64,000 bases of DNA from Paenarthrobacter sp. A20 (lineage in GTDB: Bacteria > Actinomycetota > Actinomycetes > Actinomycetales > Micrococcaceae): NCBI RefSeq assembly GCF_024168825.1, contig NZ_JALJWH010000001.1:4978972-5042971 (forward strand), written 5' to 3'. Below are positions 1-8,551 of this stretch, piece by piece. Both the position numbers and the translations under genes were made by a program. Every line of letters starts with the position of its first letter. Position 1 is the first letter of the stretch. Under the pieces are notes generated by a model. It did no database searches. It was not told the origin of the DNA and saw only the letters and a program-made list of their open reading frames with translations.

Positions 1-31
1 ACTGCTGAAGTGGTCATGGGGTAAATGCTAG

Positions 32-1231
32 CTAGTGGATGGGAGCATCACCGAAGTCGCGGATGGGAAGACGCTCACCGCCGCGGAGGGCGGACTCGTG
101 GGCGATGATCCCAGGGAGGGTGAACCGGGCCGCCACCCAGGCGTTGACCGGTGGCAGTGTCCGGTTGTTCACCGCGGTCACAAAGTCATCCACAAGGAAC
201 TGGTGGCTTCCTTCGTGCCCGTTGGGTGCACCGAGGAACTCCTGGGGTAGGCGGGACTGGTCATGGACGGGCGCCAGGCCCGAGATGAAGGCATCGCGCA
301 GTTCCGGTGCCACATCTGCCAAGGACGGATCATCGGCAGACATGGTCGGCTTGGTTTCCACCTGTTCGGAGACGTCCTCCACAGTGGACTTGTCCTGCCA
401 GACCGTGGTGGTGGCTAGTTGTTCAAAACTGGCGTCCGTGCCGAAGAAGCGGAAGCGGGACTCCCGGATATGCGAGGGATAGCCGACGCGGCGCATCTCG
501 TTGGTGCGCATCGCACCGCCGTCGTTCATTTCGAACAAAGCCGTGGCGTTCGAAAAGTCGTTGGCGAACATGCTGACGTTTTTGTCGAAGACGCCGTCGC
601 CGCGCTGGTCCTTCACGCCGATGCAGCTGACACTGACGGCGTGGCCCGGCACGGCGCCGAGGACACCGCCGATGGCGTGCGTCGGGTACAGCATGGGCGG
701 GTAGCTGGCGGTTTCCTTCCACCGTTCTCCACCGCTGTACTGGTAGGCCTCGTAGAATCCCAGATCCATGTCGTGGACGTAGTCGCCCTCGGTATAGAAA
801 ATCCGGCCGAACTTGCCGGCTGCATGCTGCTGCCTGGCGTAGACCGTGGCGGGGTTGTAGTAGCTGGTCTCCCCCATCGCGTAGACCAGTTTCGTCTCTC
901 GGACGGCCTCGATGATGCGAGCGATTTCCTCCTCCGAGATCGCCATCGGCACCGCCGAATAGACGTGCTTTCCGGCGCGCAGCGCACGCTCCACCAAAGG
1001 ACCGTGGGTCCACCGCTGCGTGAAGATGGCGACAGCATCGACGTCGGACTCCAACAACTCATCAAAGCTGGCTTTGACACCATCCAAGCCCCAGCGTTCC
1101 TGGGCTGCGGCGGCGCGCTCCGGGAGCTCATCCACGGCGTAGACCGCGCTGACACCGGGGTGGAGCTTGAACAAATGTGCGAACTGGCTGCCGAACTGTC
1201 CGACACCCACTACACCGATCGAAAACGTCAT
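32..1231 (-). CDS. Gfo/Idh/MocA family NAD(P)-dependent oxidoreductase
   Basis: Predicted cytosolic sugar or polyol dehydrogenase of 399 aa. A Rossmann nucleotide-binding motif GVGQFG sits at residues 9-14, followed by the usual alpha/beta substrate domain. The family normally has a catalytic EKP lysine motif; at the equivalent place (residues 93-95) this protein reads AVP, so the lysine appears to be missing, which could mean altered chemistry. An AAGGAAAGG ribosome-binding site lies just before the ATG. The gene diverges from an alpha-galactoside transport operon and shares its operator region, so a role in metabolism of the same sugar is likely. The exact substrate cannot be read from the sequence. 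Confidence 0.85.
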   Translation of the reverse strand: MTFSIGVVGVGQFGSQFAHLFKLHPGVSAVYAVDELPERAAAAQERWGLDGVKASFDELLESDVDAVAIFTQRWTHGPLVERALRAGKHVYSAVPMAISEEEIARIIEAVRETKLVYAMGETSYYNPATVYARQQHAAGKFGRIFYTEGDYVHDMDLGFYEAYQYSGGERWKETASYPPMLYPTHAIGGVLGAVPGHAVSVSCIGVKDQRGDGVFDKNVSMFANDFSNATALFEMNDGGAMRTNEMRRVGYPSHIRESRFRFFGTDASFEQLATTTVWQDKSTVEDVSEQVETKPTMSADDPSLADVAPELRDAFISGLAPVHDQSRLPQEFLGAPNGHEGSHQFLVDDFVTAVNNRTLPPVNAWVAARFTLPGIIAHESALRGGERLPIRDFGDAPIH

Positions 1232-1308
1232 TGTTTACCTTTCCTTGAAGCTGCCGCGCAGCCCATCGAAGCGTCCCCTTTTAGGTTTCACATGAGTCTT
1301 CCACCGCG

Positions 1309-1401
1309 ATCTACACGAGTCAACAGATAGAACACATTCGAACATTTCTCACCAAAAATTGCCGTCAACCCTTGTGCTGATCAAATCTACTCGTGTAGAT
1401 T
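1309..1401. promoter_or_regulatory. Shared operator region with a perfect inverted repeat
   Basis: AATCTAC-N4-GTAGATT (1384-1401) is a perfect 7-bp inverted repeat 46 bp before the first permease start. The related half-site ATCTACACGAGT (1309-1320) lies nearer the divergent oxidoreductase. The spacing fits a LacI- or GntR-type repressor controlling both directions. No regulator gene is present in the visible part of the locus; it may lie before position 1. Confidence 0.6.
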
Positions 1402-1446
1402 CCAGTCCAGGTTGTTATTCACATCACAGTCAGGAAAGGGTCGACG

Positions 1447-2409
1447 ATGACCACGCTAACCAAGCAACCGGGGAAAGCTTCGGGGCGTTCCGGAGCCAAC
1501 CACGGACGCAAGCTTCAACCCGCCAAACGGAGCATGACCAGCCGTCTCGGCGACCTCAGAATCGCCCTCTTCTTTATCTTCCCGGCGCTCATTGGCTTCG
1601 TGGCGTTCTTCCTTATCCCCACCATCCGCGGTATCTACCTCAGCTTCACCGAATACAGCATCCTGGGCGAGCCCACCTGGATCGGGATCAAGAACTACAC
1701 CGCCATCTTCGCCGACGAACTGTTCTGGAACGCCATGGGCGTCACGCTCCAGTACGTCGCACTCAACATCGGATTCCAGACCGTTATCGCCCTGGGCCTG
1801 GCCCTGCTGATGCACCGCGTCGCCAAATCCACCTTCATTCGTGGCGCGCTGCTGCTGCCATTCCTGGTGGCCAACGTGATCGTCGCCCTCCTCTGGTTCT
1901 GGATGCTCGACTATCAACTGGGCATCGTCAACGAAGTCATGAGCTGGGTGGGCCTCCCCCGCGTCGCCTTCTTCGGCAGCGAACAATGGGCTATCCCCAC
2001 CATCGCCTTCGTGAACGTCTGGCGGCACATGGGGTACACCGCGCTCCTGATTTTCGCCGGCCTGCAATCCATCCCGAACCACCTCTACGAGGTAGCAAAC
2101 CTCGACGGCGCGTCCCCGGCCCGTACGTTCCGGAGCATCACCATGCCGCTGCTCCGCCCCGTATTGGTACTGGTGCTGGTGGTCACCGTGATCGGTTCCT
2201 TCCAAGTGTTCGACACCGTGGCCGTCACCACCAACGGCGGACCCGTCAACGCCTCCCGCGTCATCCAGATGTACATCTACCAAAAAGCCTTCGGGGAATC
2301 CGACTTCGGCTACGCATCCGCCCTCTCCGTGATCCTGTTCGTCATCCTCGCCCTGGTGGCCTTCGTGCAAATGAAGTTCCTCAAAGGCAACGAATCGGAC
2401 CTGGACTAA
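1447..2409 (+). CDS. Carbohydrate ABC transporter permease (MalF-like)
   Basis: Inner-membrane permease of 320 aa for an alpha-galactoside-type sugar. The N-terminal 35-40 residues are basic and hydrophilic, then come about six membrane segments. The cytoplasmic EAA loop that contacts the ATPase is visible as EVANLDGASP near residue 218. An AGGAAAGG site precedes the ATG. It is the first gene of an operon with a second permease, a binding lipoprotein and a GH36 alpha-galactosidase. No ATPase is encoded in the operon, so it probably uses a shared MsiK-type ATPase encoded elsewhere, as is usual in actinobacteria. Confidence 0.9.
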   Translation: MTTLTKQPGKASGRSGANHGRKLQPAKRSMTSRLGDLRIALFFIFPALIGFVAFFLIPTIRGIYLSFTEYSILGEPTWIGIKNYTAIFADELFWNAMGVTLQYVALNIGFQTVIALGLALLMHRVAKSTFIRGALLLPFLVANVIVALLWFWMLDYQLGIVNEVMSWVGLPRVAFFGSEQWAIPTIAFVNVWRHMGYTALLIFAGLQSIPNHLYEVANLDGASPARTFRSITMPLLRPVLVLVLVVTVIGSFQVFDTVAVTTNGGPVNASRVIQMYIYQKAFGESDFGYASALSVILFVILALVAFVQMKFLKGNESDLD

Positions 2410-2435
2410 GCCGGATGTGGACTAAGGAAACCGCC

Positions 2436-3347
2436 ATGACTACCTCAACCCTTCCCCGCAATCGCCGCAAGAAGCCCCTCAATTGGCGCCGGATCGGCGC
2501 GTGGGTGCTTGTCGCCGTCGCCGTCGCCGTGACCGTTGCCCCGTTCCTCTGGATGCTGCGGACGGCACTGTCGAGCAACAGTGCACTGGCCTCCAACGCC
2601 GGGAACCTCCTGCCCGCCGACTTCAGCTGGGGCGCTTTCAAGCGCGTCCTGGGCCTGCAGACCACCGAAGAGGCAATCGCCGACGGCGGTTCCGGCGCGG
2701 CCATCAACTTCTGGCTCTACCTCCGGAACTCGGTCATCTTCGCCAGCATCACCACAGCCGGCCAAGTGTTCTTCAGCGCTATGGCCGCCTATGCCTTTTC
2801 ACGGTTGCGCTGGCCGGGCCGGAACAAAGTGTTCGCCGTCTTCCTGACCACCATGATGGTCCCGCCGATCTTTACGGCGCTGCCGAACTTCCTCATGATC
2901 AAGAACCTTGGGCTGTTGAACACCATGGCCGGGATGTCCCTGCCGTTCCTGTTCATGACCCCGTTCGCCATCTTCTTCCTCCGCCAGTTCTTCCTCAGCA
3001 TGTCCCGCGAGGTGGAGGAAGCGGCAATGCTCGACGGCGCCAAGCACCTGCGCATCTTCTTCCAGATTGTGCTTCCCAACGCCGCAGCCCCTATCGCCAC
3101 GCTGGTGCTGCTGACCTTTATCGGTCAGTGGAACGAGTACTTCTGGCCGCTGCTGGTGGGCCAGGACGAGAACGTCCGGGTGCTCACCGTTGGCCTCAGC
3201 GTCTTCAAGTCCCAGTCCCCCCAAGGCGCCCTGGACTGGTCCGGGCTCATGGCCGGGACCCTGGTCGCAGCGCTCCCGATCTTCCTGCTGTTCATCGCCT
3301 TCGGCAAGAAGGTAGTCAACTCCATCGGATTCTCCGGAATCAAGTAA
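2436..3347 (+). CDS. Carbohydrate ABC transporter permease (MalG-like)
   Basis: Second permease of the importer, 303 aa. The ATG at 2436 was chosen because it gives the usual short basic N-terminus (MTTSTLPRNRRKK) before the first membrane helix and follows an AAGGAAA site; the open frame extends further upstream but overlaps the previous gene. The EAA loop is EEAAMLDGAKHLRIFF, followed by the conserved LPNAAAP segment. It starts 26 bp after the first permease, so the two are co-transcribed and should form the heterodimeric channel. Confidence 0.9.
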   Translation: MTTSTLPRNRRKKPLNWRRIGAWVLVAVAVAVTVAPFLWMLRTALSSNSALASNAGNLLPADFSWGAFKRVLGLQTTEEAIADGGSGAAINFWLYLRNSVIFASITTAGQVFFSAMAAYAFSRLRWPGRNKVFAVFLTTMMVPPIFTALPNFLMIKNLGLLNTMAGMSLPFLFMTPFAIFFLRQFFLSMSREVEEAAMLDGAKHLRIFFQIVLPNAAAPIATLVLLTFIGQWNEYFWPLLVGQDENVRVLTVGLSVFKSQSPQGALDWSGLMAGTLVAALPIFLLFIAFGKKVVNSIGFSGIK

Positions 3348-3374
3348 CCCGCATCCCCTCTTGAAAGGTTCGTC

Positions 3375-4715
3375 ATGAAGAAAACCCTCGGCGTCGCCGC
3401 TGCTGCCGCCGCCATCGCCCTGACCCTGTCCGCCTGTGGCGGTTCCGCCCCCGCCTCCACCGAGGCCAAGGGTGAAATCAATTACTGGCTCTGGGACGCC
3501 AACCAACTCCCGGCGTACCAGCAATGTGCCAACGACTTCACCAAGGCCAACCCGGACATCAAGGTCAAGATCACCCAGCGCGGTTGGGACGATTATTGGA
3601 CCACCCTGACCAACGGATTCGTTGCCGGAACAGCCCCGGACGTCTTCACCAACCACCTCTCCAAGTACCCGGAATATGCCGCCAAGAAGCAGCTGCTGTC
3701 CCTGGACGAGGCCGTGGAGAAGGACGGCATCAAGCTGGACGCCTACACCAAGGGACTCCCGGAACTTTGGGTAGGCCAGGACGGCAAGCGCTACGGCCTG
3801 CCGAAGGACTGGGACACCGTGGGACTCTTCTACAACAAGGCCATGACGGACGCCGCCGGAATCTCGGCAGAGCAGATGGCTTCGCTTGATTGGAACCCGA
3901 AGGACGGCGGCAGCTACGAGAAGGCCATCGCCCACCTGACTGTGGACAAGAACGGCAAGCGCGGCGACGAATCGGGTTTCGACAAGAACAACGTAGCCAC
4001 CTACGGACTGGGCCTGACGGGCAGTGGTTCGGGACAGGGCCAGACCGAGTGGAGCTTCCTCACCGCCACCACGGGCTGGACCGCAACTGATAAGAACCCG
4101 TGGGGCACCAAGTTCAACTACGACGACCCCCGCTTCCAGGAAACCATCGCCTGGTGGGCCGGACTGGTGGACAAGGGCTACATGCCCAAGCTCGAAACCA
4201 CGGTGGGCGCAAGCATGCCGGACAGCTTCGGTGCCGGTAAGGCTGCCATCAACACCAACGGTGACTGGCTGATCGGACAATACCAAACCTACAAGGGCAT
4301 CCAAACGGCCTTCGCCCCCACTCCCAAGGGCCCTGATGGCAAGCGCGCGTCCATGTTCAACGGCCTGGCCGACTCCATCTGGGCAGGCACCAAGAACCCC
4401 GGAGCCAGCGTCAAATGGGTTGAATATCTCGGCTCCACGGCCTGCCAGGACGTGGTGGCCAGCAAGGCCGTCGTGTTCCCAGCCATCGCCAGCTCCTCCG
4501 AGATCGCAGCCAAGGCCTTCGCTGACAAGGGCACCGACGTCTCGGCCTTCACTACACACGTGAAGGATGGCACCACGTTCCTCTTCCCGATCGCTGACAA
4601 GGCTGCCAAGGTGGATGGCATCATGAAGCCAGCAATGGACGCTGTCATCTCCGGCAAGAAACCTGCTTCCTCGCTGACTGAAGCCAACGACCAGGTCAAC
4701 AACCTCTTCAAGTAA
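3375..4715 (+). CDS. ABC transporter sugar-binding lipoprotein
   Basis: Extracellular solute-binding protein family 1, 446 aa. The signal peptide ends in the lipobox LSAC with the lipidated cysteine at residue 21. The body has family features such as YWLWD after the cleavage site, GTAPDVFTNH and an aromatic-rich sugar pocket. An AAAGG site precedes the ATG. It sits 27 bp after the second permease and should deliver the sugar to it. The downstream GH36 enzyme suggests raffinose, melibiose or a related alpha-galactoside as ligand; that part is inference. Confidence 0.92.
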   Translation: MKKTLGVAAAAAAIALTLSACGGSAPASTEAKGEINYWLWDANQLPAYQQCANDFTKANPDIKVKITQRGWDDYWTTLTNGFVAGTAPDVFTNHLSKYPEYAAKKQLLSLDEAVEKDGIKLDAYTKGLPELWVGQDGKRYGLPKDWDTVGLFYNKAMTDAAGISAEQMASLDWNPKDGGSYEKAIAHLTVDKNGKRGDESGFDKNNVATYGLGLTGSGSGQGQTEWSFLTATTGWTATDKNPWGTKFNYDDPRFQETIAWWAGLVDKGYMPKLETTVGASMPDSFGAGKAAINTNGDWLIGQYQTYKGIQTAFAPTPKGPDGKRASMFNGLADSIWAGTKNPGASVKWVEYLGSTACQDVVASKAVVFPAIASSSEIAAKAFADKGTDVSAFTTHVKDGTTFLFPIADKAAKVDGIMKPAMDAVISGKKPASSLTEANDQVNNLFK

Positions 4716-4723
4716 CCCCACCC

Positions 4724-4784
4724 GTTGTGAGGCCCGCTCTGCGCGTTATTTCCTTCGCGAAGCGCGCAGAGCGGGCCCCACAAC
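4724..4784. terminator. Long hairpin between binding protein and alpha-galactosidase genes
   Basis: Arms 4724-4745 and 4763-4784 pair over 22 bp with one mismatch around a 17-nt loop. No T-tract follows. It may act as a partial terminator or as a 3' stabiliser that keeps transporter mRNA more abundant than enzyme mRNA. Confidence 0.6.
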
Positions 4785-4820
4785 TCCCCATATGACCCGA
4801 TTTGAAAGTGACTCACATCC

Positions 4821-7004
4821 ATGCAACCGCTCCATCTCCGTTCCGCAGGTACCAGCCTGGTGATCAGCACCCACCGCGGAGAGGCTGAGATAACCCACTG
4901 GGGAGCTGACCTGGGCGACGCCCTGCCTGACCTGGCGATCCTCAACGAGCCCATCCCGCCGTCCTCGATCGACGCGAATGTTCCTGCGGGACTCCTCCCG
5001 CAGGCTTCGTCGTCGTGGCAGGGCCGGCCCGGGCTTCGCGGTCACCGGATATCCGAAGGCGTACCCGGCTTCGATTTCTCAGTACGCCTTCGCATGGTGA
5101 GTGCGACGACGGACGGCACCACCGCCGTCGTGATTCAGTCGGATCCCGACGCCGGTATCACGGTGACCAGCAACCTCACCCTGCACGCGGGCGGGCTTCT
5201 CGAACTCAAGCACACGGCCAGCAACGACGGCACGTCGCCCTTCCAGCTGGACGAGTTGGCGACGATGCTCCCGGTGGCGCCGGACGCCGTCGAACTTTTG
5301 GACCTGACCGGACGCTGGTGCCGCGAACGCCACCCGCAGCGCCGGGCCATCCAGCAGGGAACGTGGGTCCGAACGGGCCGGCACGGCCGCACCGGGCACG
5401 ACTCCTCGCTCCTGCTCGCCGCGGGAACGGCCGGCTTCGGCAACAGGCACGGCAAGGTCTGGGCAACGCACCTGGCGTGGAGCGGGAACCATGAGCAATT
5501 CGCGGACAACGTTGCGGACGGGCGAACCATGGTGGGCGGTTCGGAGCTCCTGGGACCCGCCGAAGTGGTGCTCCAGCCCGGCGAAAGCTACACCACCCCT
5601 GCACTGTTCGCGGCGTACTCAGACCGCGGCCTGGATGGCATCACCGAGGCGTTCTACAGCTGGTTCCGCGCGCGGCCGCATCACGTCGGTGCGCTTTCGG
5701 GCAAGCCGCGTCCAGTGGTCCTCAACACCTGGGAAGCGGTCTACTTCGACCACAATCTGGATACCCTGGTCGAGCTGGCCGAGTCGGCTGCAGACCTGGG
5801 CGTCGAACGGTTCGTGCTCGACGACGGCTGGTTCCGCGGGCGCCGCGACGACCACGCCGGGTTGGGCGACTGGTACGTGGACCAAACTGTGTGGCCCGAC
5901 GGGCTGACACCGCTCATCGACGCCGTGACCTCGCGCGGCATGGAGTTCGGGCTGTGGGTGGAGCCGGAAATGGTCAACCTCGACTCCGACATTGCCCGGG
6001 CTCATCCCGAGTGGATCGTGGGTCCGTCCGCGGCTTCGCACAAGGACGGTGGCCGGCTGCCCCTGGAATGGCGGCAGCAGCACGTCATCGACCTGGTGAA
6101 CCCGGAGGCCTGGAGCTACGTTTTCGACCGGATCGACGCGCTCCTGCGCGGCAACAACATCAGCTACCTCAAGTGGGACCAGAACCGCGACCTCCTGGAG
6201 CACGGTCATGCCGGCCGGGCCTCGGTCCATGAGCAAACGCTGGCGGCGTACCGGCTCTTCGATGCTCTCCGCGAGGCACACCCGGAGGTTGAGATCGAGA
6301 GCTGCTCCTCCGGTGGCGGACGCGTGGATCTGGGAATCCTCGAGCGGACGGACCGGGTGTGGGCATCCGACTGCAACGACGCCCTGGAGCGGCAGACCAT
6401 CCAGCGCTGGACCGGCGTGGTGGTTCCGCCGGAGCTGGTGGGCGGGCATGTCGGGCCCACTACGTCTCACACCACCGCCCGCACGCACGATCTTTCGTTC
6501 CGGGCCATCACGGCCTTGTTCGGTCACTTCGGCATGGAGTGGGACGTCCGCTCGGTCACCGGAGCCGAGCGTGAGGAACTCAAGCGCTTCATTGCTTTGT
6601 ACAAGGAACACCGCGGGCTTATCCACAGTGGACGAATGGTGCGCGCCGATGTGCCGGACGAGTCGCTGATGGTGCACGGCGTTGTCGCGGACACGCACGA
6701 CGGCGGCACTCCCACAGGTGCCACGGCCGCACTTTTCGCTGTGGTCAAGACCCGCACAGGCTTCGCCGAGCAGGTGGGCCGGGTGGCGATTCCGGGGCTG
6801 GATCCCTCGCGTTCCTATCGTGTCGAGGCGATCTTCCCGTCTCCGGGAGACGCCGACTACGGGCACACGTTCATCGAAGCCAAGCCGGCCCCCTGGCTGG
6901 CAACCGGTGCCGAAGCATCGGGGCGTTTCCTGGGCGAAGTGGGGCTCCCTATGCCCGTCCTGCATCCGGAGCACGCCATCGTTCTGCGGCTCACAGCCCT
7001 CTGA
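4821..7004 (+). CDS. GH36 family alpha-galactosidase
   Basis: Retaining alpha-galactosidase of 727 aa that removes terminal alpha-galactose from melibiose, raffinose and similar sugars, probably in the cytosol since no signal peptide is seen. It has the N-terminal beta-supersandwich domain, a TIM barrel with FVLDDGWF and LWVEPEM, and a C-terminal beta domain. The nucleophile is Asp453 in YLKWDQNRD and the acid/base is Asp517 in WASDCND. The length is normal for bacterial GH36. It follows the ABC importer and finishes the operon. Its stop codon abuts the site where the IS110 element inserted. Confidence 0.92.
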   Translation: MQPLHLRSAGTSLVISTHRGEAEITHWGADLGDALPDLAILNEPIPPSSIDANVPAGLLPQASSSWQGRPGLRGHRISEGVPGFDFSVRLRMVSATTDGTTAVVIQSDPDAGITVTSNLTLHAGGLLELKHTASNDGTSPFQLDELATMLPVAPDAVELLDLTGRWCRERHPQRRAIQQGTWVRTGRHGRTGHDSSLLLAAGTAGFGNRHGKVWATHLAWSGNHEQFADNVADGRTMVGGSELLGPAEVVLQPGESYTTPALFAAYSDRGLDGITEAFYSWFRARPHHVGALSGKPRPVVLNTWEAVYFDHNLDTLVELAESAADLGVERFVLDDGWFRGRRDDHAGLGDWYVDQTVWPDGLTPLIDAVTSRGMEFGLWVEPEMVNLDSDIARAHPEWIVGPSAASHKDGGRLPLEWRQQHVIDLVNPEAWSYVFDRIDALLRGNNISYLKWDQNRDLLEHGHAGRASVHEQTLAAYRLFDALREAHPEVEIESCSSGGGRVDLGILERTDRVWASDCNDALERQTIQRWTGVVVPPELVGGHVGPTTSHTTARTHDLSFRAITALFGHFGMEWDVRSVTGAEREELKRFIALYKEHRGLIHSGRMVRADVPDESLMVHGVVADTHDGGTPTGATAALFAVVKTRTGFAEQVGRVAIPGLDPSRSYRVEAIFPSPGDADYGHTFIEAKPAPWLATGAEASGRFLGEVGLPMPVLHPEHAIVLRLTAL

Positions 7005-7059
7005 CGCTCGTTACCTTTTTCGTAGCCTGTTTCCTGGTGCAGGATATGGGTGTGCTGGC

Positions 7060-7200
7060 CTGCTGATCCCGGCATGATTGTGACGCTCTGTCAGTCGATG
7101 ATCTTGAGAGTGTTGTCACCGGGGTTGGTAGGTGCCGGGAGACCGCTGATAGGGGCAGGACAGTTCGGGAACGTCGTGCGTAACGTGGGTGCCGGGTCCT
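7060..7200 (+). ncRNA. Predicted IS110 bridge RNA region
   Basis: IS110 elements encode a structured bridge RNA beside the transposase whose loops pair with target and donor DNA. Four matches are seen here. TGACGCTCT (7081-7089) equals the left target plus core. TGAGAG (7105-7110) is complementary to core plus right target CTCTCA. ATAGGGGCA (7149-7157) matches the right element end ATAGGGACA (8460-8468) with one change that would be a G-T wobble. GTAACG (7180-7185) complements the left element end CGTTAC (7009-7014). The order target loop then donor loop fits known bridge RNAs. RNA boundaries are not determined. Confidence 0.6.
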
Positions 7201-7251
7201 GACACCGATGGTGGGCCAGTGGAGGTAGTTGACTACGACTGGAGGTGCCAG

Positions 7252-8451
7252 ATGATCACGAACCACGACGGTGTCGAGGTGTTTATTGGGCTGGATGTTG
7301 GCAAGGGCGTCCATCATGCCGTTGCCGTGGATCGGGCCGGCAGGAAATTACTGGACCGGGCGCTGCCCAACGATGAAGCCAAAATCCGGGAAATCATCGC
7401 CGAACTTGTGGACGCCGGACGTGTGTTGCTGGTCGTTGACCAGCCAGCGACTATCGGCGCGTTGCCGGTAGCGGTTGCCCAGGCCGCCGGGGTGCTGGTC
7501 GGCTACCTGCCGGGGCTGGCGATGCGCCGGATCGCGGATCTTCACCCCGGAGAGGCGAAGACCGATGCCCGGGACGCGTTCATCATCGCCGAGGCCGCCA
7601 GGACCATGCCGCATGCCCTGCGCTCGGTTCAGTTGGTCGATGAGCAGCTCGCTGAGCTGAGCATGCTTTGCGGGTTCGACGAGGATCTGGCCAAGCAGGC
7701 CACGGCGACTTCGAACCGGATCCGTGGGCTGCTCACCCAGATCCACCCAGCTCTGGAAAGGGTGCTGGGACCCTACATGGACCACCCGGCGGTGCATGAC
7801 CTGCTGCGGACCTGGCCTACCCCTGAAGCGCTCCGTCACGCGGGCCGGCGCCGGATCGGGACCCGGCTGAGCAAACTCGCGCCGCGGATGGGTGAACGTC
7901 TTGCCGATGACATCATCGAGGCCTTGGGCCGGCAAACAGTCACTGTCGTAGGAACGAACGCCGCGACCATCGTGCTGCCCCAGCTCGCGGCCATGCTCGC
8001 CGGGCTCCACGAAAGCCGCGCCACGGTCCTCACCCAGGTCGAAGCTCTCGTGGAGGCCCACCCTCTTCACCCGGTCCTGATGTCTCTGCCGGCCGTGGGC
8101 ATCAGGACCGCCGCACGAATCCTCACCGAAGTCGCCGGGAAAGAGTTCCCCACCGCCGGGCACCTGGCCTCTTACGCCGGGCTGGCCCCCGTCACCTGGC
8201 GATCCGGGTCCTCCATCCGCGGCGACCATTCCTCAAGAAAAGGCAACAAAGTCCTCAAACGAACCCTGTTCCTCTCCGCATTCGCTGCGCTCCACGACCC
8301 ACCGTCCCGGGCATACTACGAACGCAAACGAGCCGAAGGAAAACGCCACAACCAAGCACTCATCGCCCTCGCACGACGACGCTGCGACACCCTCTACGCC
8401 ATGCTCCGCGACGGCACCCTCTACCAACCCCCAACACCCAAAACCGCTTGA
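7252..8451 (+). CDS. IS110 family transposase
   Basis: DEDD-type recombinase of 399 aa that moves the element, guided by a bridge RNA. The N-terminal RuvC-like domain begins VFIGLDVGKGVHHAVAVD, with further acidic motifs around VVDQPA and KTDARDAF. The C-terminal Transposase_20 domain shows SLPAVGIRTAARIL and YAGLAPVTWRSG and holds the serine nucleophile region. The ATG at 7252 was chosen over an in-frame upstream start because GGAGGT ends 5 bases before it and because the upstream part overlaps the predicted guide RNA. The frame is intact, so the element could be active. Confidence 0.9.
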   Translation: MITNHDGVEVFIGLDVGKGVHHAVAVDRAGRKLLDRALPNDEAKIREIIAELVDAGRVLLVVDQPATIGALPVAVAQAAGVLVGYLPGLAMRRIADLHPGEAKTDARDAFIIAEAARTMPHALRSVQLVDEQLAELSMLCGFDEDLAKQATATSNRIRGLLTQIHPALERVLGPYMDHPAVHDLLRTWPTPEALRHAGRRRIGTRLSKLAPRMGERLADDIIEALGRQTVTVVGTNAATIVLPQLAAMLAGLHESRATVLTQVEALVEAHPLHPVLMSLPAVGIRTAARILTEVAGKEFPTAGHLASYAGLAPVTWRSGSSIRGDHSSRKGNKVLKRTLFLSAFAALHDPPSRAYYERKRAEGKRHNQALIALARRRCDTLYAMLRDGTLYQPPTPKTA

Positions 8452-8469
8452 CGAAAAACATAGGGACAC

Positions 8470-8546
8470 TCTCACCTATCGACGGTCTCCCGGGAACCTT
8501 CTCTCACCTACCGACGGTCTCCCGGGAACCTTCTCTCACCTACCGC
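8470..8546 (-). repeat. 32-bp-period repeat array with GGTGAGAG boxes (aroQ 3' side)
   Basis: On the minus strand, GGTGAGAG boxes recur exactly every 32 bp (plus-strand starts 8470, 8502, 8534), with nearly identical 32-bp units. The array begins six bases after the aroQ stop. The last box is interrupted by the IS110 element. Other arrays with the same box and period are at 9066 and 13501. Confidence 0.85.
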
Positions 8547-8551
8547 CTGCG

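Larger units (their letters stand above)
7009..8470 (+). mobile_element. IS110-family insertion sequence, about 1.46 kb
   Basis: The element holds one DEDD transposase gene and about 240 bp of 5' non-coding DNA. It has no terminal inverted repeats and no long target duplication, as expected for IS110. The flanks share the dinucleotide CT (7007-7008 and 8469-8470), which I take as the core. Joining the flanks restores TGACGCTCTCACC, a copy of the GGTGAGAG repeat box present in this intergenic region. The ends are inferred from this reconstruction and could be off by one or two bases. Confidence 0.8.

Noticed and set aside
2799..4721. 640-aa minus-strand open frame
   Set aside because: It is antisense to the permease and binding-protein genes, has no domain, and results from high GC at third codon positions.
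8470..8546. Regular repeats that could be taken for a CRISPR array
   Set aside because: The units are nearly identical over their full 32 bp with no constant-repeat/variable-spacer pattern, only three units are present, and no cas gene is nearby.
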